DNA of 64,000 nt from Massilia pinisoli (GTDB taxonomy: Bacteria > Pseudomonadota > Gammaproteobacteria > Burkholderiales > Burkholderiaceae_D): the NCBI RefSeq assembly GCF_024753285.1, contig NZ_JANUGW010000002.1, positions 248,001 through 312,000 of the forward strand, written 5' to 3'. The notes beneath the pieces were generated by a model. That model saw nothing but the letters and a program-made list of their open reading frames with translations, was not told the origin of the DNA and did not search any database. Every line of letters starts with the position of its first letter. The stretch's first letter is position 1. The position numbers and the translations under genes were made by a program. Below are positions 43,032 through 50,656 of the stretch, in pieces.

Positions 43032-43564
43032 CGATCCGCGAGATCCTGAAAATGGGCGACCCGCGCCTGCTGCGCGTGGCCGAACCCGTACGCGACTTCG
43101 ACACGCCGGAACTGCATGCGCTCATTGCCGACATGTTCGAGACGATGCACGCCGTCGACGGCGCCGGCCTCGCCGCGCCGCAGATCGGCGTCAACCTGCA
43201 GCTCGTGATCTTCGGCTTCGGCAAGAACCAGCGCTATCCCGACGCGCCCGCCGTGCCGGAGACGGTGCTGATCAACCCGGTGTTGACACCGCTGTCGGAA
43301 GAGATCGAAGAGGGCTTCGAAGGCTGCCTGTCGGTGCCGGGACTGCGCGGCAGCGTGCCGCGCTACACGCAGCTGCATTACGAAGGCGTCGACCAGTACG
43401 GGCGCGCCATCGTGCGCGACGTGGATGGTTTCCATGCGCGCGTCGTGCAGCACGAGGTCGACCATCTGCACGGCATCCTGTACCCGATGCGCATCCGCGA
43501 CTTTTCCCGCTTCGGCTACACCGAAGTGATGTTCCCCAACCTCGACCCGAAGGCCGACGATTGA
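43028..43564 (+). CDS. def: Peptide deformylase
   Basis: A 178-residue metalloenzyme that removes the formyl group from nascent proteins. The three motifs are complete: [10 protein letters not shown] (45-54), EGCLSVP with metal ligand Cys100, and HEVDH with His142, Glu143 and His146. Because it is not next to fmt here, it is probably one of two or more deformylases in the genome (inference). It overlaps galU upstream, and a TTG-started gene overlaps its stop. Confidence 0.93.
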   Translation: MTIREILKMGDPRLLRVAEPVRDFDTPELHALIADMFETMHAVDGAGLAAPQIGVNLQLVIFGFGKNQRYPDAPAVPETVLINPVLTPLSEEIEEGFEGCLSVPGLRGSVPRYTQLHYEGVDQYGRAIVRDVDGFHARVVQHEVDHLHGILYPMRIRDFSRFGYTEVMFPNLDPKADD

Positions 43565-44049
43565 AGCCGTATCACATATTCGCCACGTGCGCGCTCGCGC
43601 TGGCCGGCGCCTGCGCGCATGCCGATGACCTGTTCACGAAGATAGCCGCCGACCCGAAGAGCGAGCTGTGGATCGACAGCGGCTTCGCCACGTACCACTT
43701 CGACCACGACAAGAACCTCAACGGCGGCAACCGCGGCATCGGGGTCGAGTACCGCTTCTCCGGCACGATGGCCGCGGCTGCCGGCCGCTTCGTCAACAGC
43801 GACCGCTATTACTCGAACTACGCGGGCGTGCTGTGGCAACCGTACGCGCTGGGACCCGTGCGCCTCGGTGCCGCGATCGCAGCATTCGACGGCTATCCGA
43901 AGATGCGCGACCGTGGCTGGTTCCCGGCCGTGATTCCCACGTTCACGTACGAATACCAGCGTGTCGGCCTCAACGTCGGCGTGATCCCCACCTACAAGGA
44001 TCGCTTGTATGGCGGAATTTCCGTGCAGCTGAAGGTCAAGCTGTTCTGA
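43561..44049 (+). CDS. Small outer-membrane beta-barrel protein, PagP-like
   Basis: A 162-residue exported protein. Starting at TTG 43561 (overlapping the def stop), residues 1-21 form a signal peptide ending AHA, and the mature part has alternating strands ending in a terminal aromatic, QLKVKLF, as outer-membrane barrels do. Its length and strand pattern ([37 protein letters not shown]) recall PagP, the lipid A palmitoyltransferase, but clear catalytic residues cannot be assigned by eye. A sterically simple porin-like barrel is the alternative. TTG start is inferred from the signal peptide. Confidence 0.6.
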   Translation: MKPYHIFATCALALAGACAHADDLFTKIAADPKSELWIDSGFATYHFDHDKNLNGGNRGIGVEYRFSGTMAAAAGRFVNSDRYYSNYAGVLWQPYALGPVRLGAAIAAFDGYPKMRDRGWFPAVIPTFTYEYQRVGLNVGVIPTYKDRLYGGISVQLKVKLF

Positions 44050-44055
44050 TTCGCA

Positions 44056-45843
44056 TCACTTGCCCGTCGCATACGGCGACTTCCCACCCTCCGCGATGAA
44101 CGTGTCGATGCGGGCGCGCAGCACCGGGAGCGGCACGGACCCGAGCTGCAGCACCGTGTCGTGGAACGCGCGGATGTCGAACCGGTCGCCCAGCGCCGCC
44201 TCGGCCTTCCGGCGCGACTCCACGATGGCCATCTCGCCCAGGTAGTACGACAGCGCCTGCCCCGGCCAGGAGATGTAGCGGTCGACTTCCGTTTCGATCT
44301 CGTGGTCCGACAGCGCCGTGTTGTCGTGCATATAGGCCTGCGCCTGTGCGCGCGTCCAGCCCATTGCATGGATGCCCGTGTCGACGACGAGGCGCGCGGC
44401 GCGCCAGGCCTGGTAGCTCAGCATGCCGAACGTTTCGTACGGCGTCTCGTACATCCCCATCTCGCTGCCCAGGCGCTCGCAATACAGGGCCCAGCCTTCG
44501 CCATAGGCCGAGATGTAGGCGCGGCGGAACGGCGGTACGTCCGTCTGCTCCAGCGCGATCGGCATCTGGAACGCGTGGCCCGGCGCCGATTCGTGCAAGG
44601 TCAGCGCGGGAAGGCTGTACAGCGCGCGGGCCGGCAGGTTGTACGTGTTGACGAGATAGATGCCGGGGCCGCCGCGCGCCGACGTGTAGTACGGCGCCTG
44701 GTCCGCCGGGACGGGCTGGATGGCGAAGCGGCGGCGCGGCAGGTAGCCGAAATACTGGTCGGCCTTGCCGTCGAACTTCTTCGCGATCCACGCGGCGTCC
44801 TTCAGCAGTTCGTCCGGCGTCTTCGCGTAGAAGCGCGGGTCGCTGCGCAGGAAGGCGAGGAACGCGGGCAGGTCACCCTTGAAGCCAGCTTGCGCCATCG
44901 TCTGTTGCATCTCGGCGCGGATCTTCGCCATCTCGGCCAGGCCGATCGCGTGGATCTGCGCGGCCGTCAGGTCGGTCGTCGTGTACTCGGCGATCTTCGA
45001 CTGGTAGTACGCCTTCCCGTCCGGCAGGCTCTCCGCGGCGAGCGTCGTGCGCGCGTGCGGCACGTACTCGTCGCGCATGAAGCGCAGCGCCTTCGCGTAC
45101 GCGGGCTTGACGGCGCTGCCGATCAGCGCGATGCCCTGGGCGCGCAGGCGCGCCTGCTCGTCCATCGAGATCGTCGCGGGCATCGTCTTGAAGGGCAGGT
45201 ACCAGACCGTGTCCTCGGGGCGCTGTGCGTCCGCCATGGCGACGAGCGGCGCGTCGCGGCCGGCCAAGGTGACTTGCGGCGGCGTGAAGCCGCGCGCGAG
45301 CCCCGCGCGCATGTTGTCGAGTTCCTCGTCGAAGTAGCGGGGCAGGTCGGCCAGCTGGGCCAGGTAGCCGCGGTATTCGTCGGCCGTCTTCAAGGGCTGG
45401 CGCGCGACGTAGGTGATGTCGGACCAGAACGCGCTGTCCGCATTCACGGGCTGCTCGTATTCGCGGAAGCGCTGCGCCGCGACCAATGCGGCGATCTGCG
45501 CGCGGTACACGGCGTAGTTGATGCGCTCCGGCGGCGACAGGTCGGCGGGCCGGATGGCGTCCAGGCGCCGCAGCACGCCTTCCCACTCGCCCAGGCGCGC
45601 GGCCTGCGTGCGCGCATCGATCTTCGGCAGCGCGGCGCCGGCATCGCGCGGCTCGTCCTCGTCCCAGGCCATGCGCTGCTTCACGCGCCATTGCCACTCG
45701 GCCTTGTAGATGGCCTGGAAACGGGCGTCGGCGGCGGCCGTCGCGCGGGCGGGTGCGGGGCGCGTGGCGGCCGAGGCGGCGGCCGGCGCGAGCAGCGTCG
45801 ACAGGGCGAGGGAGAGGCTTGCTGCGAGCATGGTCTGCTTCAT
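44056..45843 (-). CDS. DUF885-family exported metallopeptidase
   Basis: A 595-residue protein with an N-terminal signal peptide (about 1-25, ending ASA) and a DUF885 catalytic domain. The zinc motif HESAPGH (His417, Glu418, His423) and the distant AYGEGWALYCERLG segment with the third ligand are present, the M32-like arrangement of this family. Probably periplasmic and acting on peptides. It converges with the small barrel gene (6-base gap) and diverges from the KaiC module. Confidence 0.85.
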   Translation of the reverse strand: MKQTMLAASLSLALSTLLAPAAASAATRPAPARATAAADARFQAIYKAEWQWRVKQRMAWDEDEPRDAGAALPKIDARTQAARLGEWEGVLRRLDAIRPADLSPPERINYAVYRAQIAALVAAQRFREYEQPVNADSAFWSDITYVARQPLKTADEYRGYLAQLADLPRYFDEELDNMRAGLARGFTPPQVTLAGRDAPLVAMADAQRPEDTVWYLPFKTMPATISMDEQARLRAQGIALIGSAVKPAYAKALRFMRDEYVPHARTTLAAESLPDGKAYYQSKIAEYTTTDLTAAQIHAIGLAEMAKIRAEMQQTMAQAGFKGDLPAFLAFLRSDPRFYAKTPDELLKDAAWIAKKFDGKADQYFGYLPRRRFAIQPVPADQAPYYTSARGGPGIYLVNTYNLPARALYSLPALTLHESAPGHAFQMPIALEQTDVPPFRRAYISAYGEGWALYCERLGSEMGMYETPYETFGMLSYQAWRAARLVVDTGIHAMGWTRAQAQAYMHDNTALSDHEIETEVDRYISWPGQALSYYLGEMAIVESRRKAEAALGDRFDIRAFHDTVLQLGSVPLPVLRARIDTFIAEGGKSPYATGK

Positions 45844-46044
45844 GGAGGTCCTGTGGTCGAGGTGGGGCGAGGCCGGGTGATGCCTCAGCCCGCGATCTTA
45901 CCGCCGCGCCACGCGCGCCGCCAGTGCGGCTGAGCGCTCGACCGGCCGCAGGCTTCTCCCGCCGCCACACCGGATGCGCGACAATGATGAATTGCTATGA
46001 TTGTATTGACGCCATTTTAAAAATTTAACTTTTCCATCGCAGGT

Positions 46045-46050
46045 TATAAT
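46045..46050 (+). promoter_or_regulatory. -10 element candidate for the KaiC module
   Basis: A perfect TATAAT, 66 bases before the ATG at 46116, in an AT-rich patch (45985-46050). No clear -35 box at 16-18 bases distance. It is the best promoter hint in the 272-base divergent spacer. Confidence 0.35.
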
Positions 46051-46115
46051 GGCCGAACGGACGTGCCAGCCGAGGCCACGCCGCCATGGCATGACAACCC
46101 CGACACCACCCCTGC

Positions 46116-46538
46116 ATGGATAAAGACGAAAACAGAGCGCAGCAGGTTGCCGCCGACAGGCCGTCGGACGCGACGCGGCCCGGCCATGTCGAGCCCCTGA
46201 TCCGGCCCTGGTCGCGCCTGGGCCGGCAGTTGGTGCCGCTGATCGGAGAAGGCGGTTTCGTCGCATTGTTCACCCGTTCCGCGCGCTTGCTGTCGCCGCC
46301 GCGGGAATGGCTCAGCGTCGATACCGCGCGCAGGACGAGCAGCCTGCTGCTGACGGCCCTCGAGCGCGACCTTGCGGCGGCCGACCCCGCCGAAGCGGCC
46401 GCGACGCACGAAGCATTGATGGGCACGTTCGTACGCCAGCTCGGCGCCCTCATCGGCCCCACGTTGACCGCACGGCTGCTGGCCGAGACCGGGGCGGACG
46501 GCGCACCGCACAAGAATCAAGAGGAGCACAAGCAATGA
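46116..46538 (+). CDS. Unknown small protein of the KaiC-hybrid kinase module
   Basis: A 140-residue protein with no family that I can name. The first 25 residues are charged and probably disordered. The rest is helical with a GEGGFVALFTRSARLLSPPREWL segment and a C-terminal RQLGALIGPTLTARLLAE segment. It has no signal peptide or membrane helix. Its stop overlaps the KaiC start (ATGA), so the two are co-translated, which suggests a physical partner. No SD is evident at ATG 46116. Function not assigned. Confidence 0.75.
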   Translation: MDKDENRAQQVAADRPSDATRPGHVEPLIRPWSRLGRQLVPLIGEGGFVALFTRSARLLSPPREWLSVDTARRTSSLLLTALERDLAAADPAEAAATHEALMGTFVRQLGALIGPTLTARLLAETGADGAPHKNQEEHKQ

Positions 46539-47995
46539 GCGGAAAAGTAACCCTGGAGAAATTGTGTACCGGCGTGCCCGGGCTCGATGTTCTCCTTGGG
46601 GGCGGCCTCAGCGAGTTTTCGTTCACGCTGATTGCCGGCGCCCCGGGCAGCGGCAAGACGACGCTCGCGCACCAGATCATGTTCGCGCTCGCGAACGTCG
46701 AGCGGCGCGCGCTGTTCTTCACCGTGCTGGGCGAACCGCCGCTGAAGATGCTGCGCTACCAGCAGCAGTTCTCGTTCTTCGACATGGACAAGGTCGGCCC
46801 GGCCATCCGCTACGTGAACCTGGCCGACGACCTGCGCGCGGGCGACTTCAGCGGCGTGCTGGAACGCATCATGCGCGAAGTCGAGGATTTCGCGCCGAGC
46901 CTCGTCTTCGTCGATTCGTTCCGCTCCGTCGTGCAGACGGCCCGCAGCGGCAACGAGGGCCTGTGGGACCTGCAGCACTTCGTGCAGGAACTCGGCTCGC
47001 GCATGGCGACCTGGCAGGCAACCACGTTCCTGATCGGCGAATACAGCCAGGCCGATGTCGAGGCCAATCCGATCATCACCGTCGCCGACGGCATGATCGC
47101 GCTGTCGCACAACCTCGACGAGGACTCGGTCGTACGCAAGATCCGCATCATCAAGATGCGCGGGCAGGCCCACATGGCGGGTGCGCACACGCTGCGCATC
47201 ACGGACGACGGCATCCGCGTGTATCCGCGCCAGCTGGCGCCGATCCCGGAAGCGTACCAGACGATCGCCGACGGACCGCACCGGATCCCGGTCGGCGTCC
47301 CCGGCCTGGACGAGATGCTGCATGGCGGCCTGCCGAAGGGGCATACGATGCTCGTGTCGGGCCCCACCGGCATCGGCAAGACGATCCTCGGCACGCGCTT
47401 CCTGCAGGCCGGTGCCGCGCAGGGGGAGAAGGGCGTAGCCGTGTTCTTCGAAAAGCACACGGCGCGCCTGCACAACGCGGAACTCGTCAACCTCGTGCGG
47501 GACGGGCAGGTGACGGTGCTGGAATCGCTGTCGCTGTCGCTCACCGTCGAGGAACTGCTCGACCAGCTGACGGAGGCGATCGAGCGCACGGGCGCGACGC
47601 GCGTCGTGATCGACTCGCTGTCCGAGATCGGCCTGTACCTCGCGCCGGAATTCCGCTACGACCTGCGCCTTTCCGTGTTCCGCACGCTGTCGCTGCTGGC
47701 ACGGCGCGGCGTGACGGCGCTCGTCACGGTGGGCTATGACGACAACTCGCCGAACTGGCGCTTCTCGATCGACAACCTGTGCTTCCTGGCCGACGCCGTG
47801 CTGTCGATGCGCTTCGCCGAGGTGGAAGGCCACGTCTGCAAGTTCATGACTGTCATTAAAGTGCGCGGTACGAGCCACAGCAACGAGCTGCGCGAATACC
47901 GCATCACCGATGCCGGCATCGAAGTGGCGCCGCACGCGGCCAACCTGGACGCCCTGATGTCGGGCTTCCCCACACGGCGCGAGCCGCACAAATAA
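46535..47995 (+). CDS. Double-domain KaiC-like ATPase
   Basis: A 486-residue RecA/KaiC-family protein with two ATPase domains. CI has Walker A GAPGSGKT (35-42) and CII has GPTGIGKT (276-283). Each has a Walker B-like VFVDS or VVIDS. Where cyanobacterial KaiC CII carries the Ser431/Thr432 autophosphorylation pair, this protein appears to have Cys-Phe in NLCFLADAV (alignment by eye). No kaiB or kaiA is near. It overlaps the small unknown gene and lies 9 bases before a hybrid kinase, so it is likely part of a signalling complex rather than a clock. Confidence 0.88.
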   Translation: MSGKVTLEKLCTGVPGLDVLLGGGLSEFSFTLIAGAPGSGKTTLAHQIMFALANVERRALFFTVLGEPPLKMLRYQQQFSFFDMDKVGPAIRYVNLADDLRAGDFSGVLERIMREVEDFAPSLVFVDSFRSVVQTARSGNEGLWDLQHFVQELGSRMATWQATTFLIGEYSQADVEANPIITVADGMIALSHNLDEDSVVRKIRIIKMRGQAHMAGAHTLRITDDGIRVYPRQLAPIPEAYQTIADGPHRIPVGVPGLDEMLHGGLPKGHTMLVSGPTGIGKTILGTRFLQAGAAQGEKGVAVFFEKHTARLHNAELVNLVRDGQVTVLESLSLSLTVEELLDQLTEAIERTGATRVVIDSLSEIGLYLAPEFRYDLRLSVFRTLSLLARRGVTALVTVGYDDNSPNWRFSIDNLCFLADAVLSMRFAEVEGHVCKFMTVIKVRGTSHSNELREYRITDAGIEVAPHAANLDALMSGFPTRREPHK

Positions 47996-48004
47996 AGGAC
48001 CGCG

Positions 48005-49387
48005 ATGGGAACGTACCGACAAGAGCCACCCGCCTGCGCGCAGCGTTCCATCGAAGATCTCATCTGCGACAGCCTCGGCGAGGCGATGCCCGATGCAGTC
48101 CTGCTGCGCCGCATCCGCGCACTGGAGGCCGAGCTGGACGCCGCGCAGGCGCTCGCCCGGCGCCAGGGCGAGGAACGCCTGGCCATCGAAGCATCGCTCG
48201 CGGAACTGCGTGAAGCGAACGAACACCTCGTGCTCGCCACGGTCAACGCCGAATACCAGCGCGAGGATGCGGAGGCCGTCAACCAGCGCCAGAACGAATT
48301 CCTCGCCATGCTGGCGCATGAATTGCGCAACCCGCTGTCGCCGCTGGCGATGGCCGCGTCGCTGCTGGAACGCGACGCCGGGGCCGCGCCGCAGCAGCTC
48401 AAGCTCGCGCGCGTGATCGGGCGCCAGGTCGACCACATGGCGCGCCTGCTCGACGACCTGCTCGACGCGGCCCGCATCAGCAGCGGCAAGATCACGCTCG
48501 ACGTCGACGCGCTGGCGCTGGCCGACGTGCTGCGCCACGCCGTCGAGACCGTGCAGCCGCGTATCGCGGAGCGGGGGCAGACGCTCGACGTCGACCTGCC
48601 GGACGAAGCGGTGGCCGTGGCGGGCGACAAGGTGCGCCTGGCGCAGGTGTTCACGAATTTGCTCGGCAATGCGTCGAAGTACACGGGCGATGGCGGCCAC
48701 CTCGCGCTGGCCGCGCAGGTCGGTCGCGACGAGATCGTGGTGACGGTGCAGGACAACGGCACGGGCATCGCCGCCGACGTGCTCCCGTATATCTTCGACC
48801 TGTTCACGCAGGGCCCGCGCTCGCTGGCCCGGTCGGAGGGCGGGCTGGGCGTGGGCCTGAACGTCGTGCGCAACCTCGTGGGCATGCACCGGGGTACGGT
48901 GGAGGCGCACAGCGACGGTCCGGGACTCGGCAGCCGCTTCACGGTGCGCCTGCCGCGCGCCACCGGCCTGCCCGCCGTGCCCGCCGAACCGAAACGGACA
49001 GGGGCGACGCCGCGCCGCCGCATCCTGCTCGTGGAAGACAATGTCGACGCGTGCGCCACCCTCGCCGACATCCTGGCCGCGGAAGGGCATGACGTCGTGT
49101 GCGCCGTGGACGGCCGCGAAGGCCTGACGCTGGCGCTCGGCCGCCAGTGGGACGTGATCCTCTGCGACATCGGCCTGCCGGAACTCGACGGCCTCGCATT
49201 GATGCAGGCGCTGCGCGCGCAGCAGGAAGGCGCGCGGCCGTACGCCATCGCGCTCACGGGCTACGGCCAGCCCGACGACGCGGCGCGTGGCCTGGCGGCC
49301 GGCTTCGACCGCTATCTCGTGAAACCCGTCGGCGCCAGCGCGCTGCTCGGCGTCGTCGCCGACGCGCCCGTTCCCGCGCGCGTCTGA
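48005..49387 (+). CDS. Hybrid histidine kinase with receiver domain (KaiC partner)
   Basis: A 460-residue cytoplasmic hybrid kinase. An N-terminal coiled-coil (about 30-95) has no recognisable sensor domain; HisKA follows with phospho-acceptor His105 in AMLAHELRNPLSP, then HATPase (NLLGNASKYTG, QDNGTGI, GGLGVGLNVV) and a C-terminal receiver with Asp388 in LCDIGLPELDG and KPVG near the end. Without a sensor of its own, the KaiC-like protein encoded 9 bases upstream is a good candidate input. Output partner not in the window. Confidence 0.9.
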   Translation: MGTYRQEPPACAQRSIEDLICDSLGEAMPDAVLLRRIRALEAELDAAQALARRQGEERLAIEASLAELREANEHLVLATVNAEYQREDAEAVNQRQNEFLAMLAHELRNPLSPLAMAASLLERDAGAAPQQLKLARVIGRQVDHMARLLDDLLDAARISSGKITLDVDALALADVLRHAVETVQPRIAERGQTLDVDLPDEAVAVAGDKVRLAQVFTNLLGNASKYTGDGGHLALAAQVGRDEIVVTVQDNGTGIAADVLPYIFDLFTQGPRSLARSEGGLGVGLNVVRNLVGMHRGTVEAHSDGPGLGSRFTVRLPRATGLPAVPAEPKRTGATPRRRILLVEDNVDACATLADILAAEGHDVVCAVDGREGLTLALGRQWDVILCDIGLPELDGLALMQALRAQQEGARPYAIALTGYGQPDDAARGLAAGFDRYLVKPVGASALLGVVADAPVPARV

Positions 49388-49396
49388 CGCGCGCCG

Positions 49397-50593
49397 TCAG
49401 CGCCGCAGCAGGCGCGCGAGGCGGTCGACGGCCTGTTCGATCCGCTCGTATTTCGTCGCGTAGGAAAAGCGCACGTGTTGCTTCGGCGCGGCGAAGCCGA
49501 AGTCGTCGCCGGGCACGATCGCGACGAGGGCGTCACGCAGCACGGCCATGCCGAACGCGCTGCTGTCGTGCGCGTCGCGGTGGTCGACCTGCGTGATGTC
49601 GGCATACACGTAGAACGCGCCGTCCGGCAGCACGGGTACCTGGAAACCCAGGTCGCGCAGCGCGGGCACGAGGAAGTCGCGGCGCCGGCGGAACTCATGG
49701 CGGCGTTCCTCGAAGATGGCGATGGCGTCGTCGTGGAACGCGGCCAGCGCCGCGTGCTGCGCGATCGCGGGTGCGCAGATGAACAGGTTCTGTGCAAGCT
49801 TCTCGACGGCCGGCACGAGCGCTTCCGGCAGCACGAGCCAGCCGAGGCGCCAGCCCGTCATGCTGAAGTATTTCGAGAAGCTGTTGACGGTGATGACGTC
49901 GTCGCCGAACGACAGGGCGCTCGTCGCGCGGTCGCCTTCCTTCTCGCCGTAGTACAGGCCCTGGTAGATCTCGTCGACGATGGAAAAGCCGCCGCGCGCG
50001 CGTACGGCCGCGACGAGGTCCTCCGTCTGGCCCGGGGGCATCGACGTGCCCGTCGGGTTCGATGGCGACGCGACGATGACGCCGCGCGTGCGCGCCGTCC
50101 AGCGCGCCGCGACCTGGGCCGCCGTCAACTGGTAGCGTTCGGCGGGCCCGGACGGCACGAGGACCGCGTTGCCGCCGAACGCGCTGACGAAATGGCGGTT
50201 GCACGGGTAGCTCGGGTCGGGCATCAGGATCTCGTCGCCGTCGGCCACGAGCGCGGCGCAGGCCAGCAGCAGGCCGGCCGACGCGCCCGCCGTCACGACG
50301 ATGCGCTGCAGCGGGATGTCCAGCCCGTAGGCGCGGGCATAGTGGGCGGAGATGGCTTCGCGCAGGGCGGGCAGGCCCAGCGATTCCGTGTATTGCGTGG
50401 CGCCGCGCTGGATGGCGTCGACGGCGGCGCGGGCGACGATGTCGGGCGCCGTGAAGTCGGGTTCGCCGACGCTCATGCTGATGACGTCGTGGCCGGCGCG
50501 CGTCATGCTTGCCGCGGCCTTGACCATTTCCATCACGCGGAAGGGTTCGATGGCGTCGACGCGGCGCGCCACCTGGATTCGATTCTCTGACAT
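49397..50593 (-). CDS. Class I/II PLP-dependent aminotransferase
   Basis: A 398-residue fold-type I aminotransferase. The PLP-binding Lys241 is in NSFSKYFSMTGWRLGW, and the SNPTGT, DEIYQGL and final RFSYA (Arg for substrate carboxylate) motifs are present. Similar to aspartate/aromatic-type transferases of subgroup I-gamma, so the exact amino donor cannot be given. Converges with the hybrid kinase gene at a 9-base gap. Confidence 0.85.
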   Translation of the reverse strand: MSENRIQVARRVDAIEPFRVMEMVKAAASMTRAGHDVISMSVGEPDFTAPDIVARAAVDAIQRGATQYTESLGLPALREAISAHYARAYGLDIPLQRIVVTAGASAGLLLACAALVADGDEILMPDPSYPCNRHFVSAFGGNAVLVPSGPAERYQLTAAQVAARWTARTRGVIVASPSNPTGTSMPPGQTEDLVAAVRARGGFSIVDEIYQGLYYGEKEGDRATSALSFGDDVITVNSFSKYFSMTGWRLGWLVLPEALVPAVEKLAQNLFICAPAIAQHAALAAFHDDAIAIFEERRHEFRRRRDFLVPALRDLGFQVPVLPDGAFYVYADITQVDHRDAHDSSAFGMAVLRDALVAIVPGDDFGFAAPKQHVRFSYATKYERIEQAVDRLARLLRR

Positions 50594-50656
50594 GGTCGGT
50601 TTGAAACTGAGGAATCCCGCTATCTTAGCCGATGCCGGGGTTCCCTGCCGCCGCCC

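Noticed and set aside
46049..46123. Short 24-codon frame overlapping the start of the first KaiC-module gene
   Set aside because: Its ATG lies inside the best -10 box, so it would not be transcribed from that promoter, and the peptide is Arg/Pro/His-rich without features.
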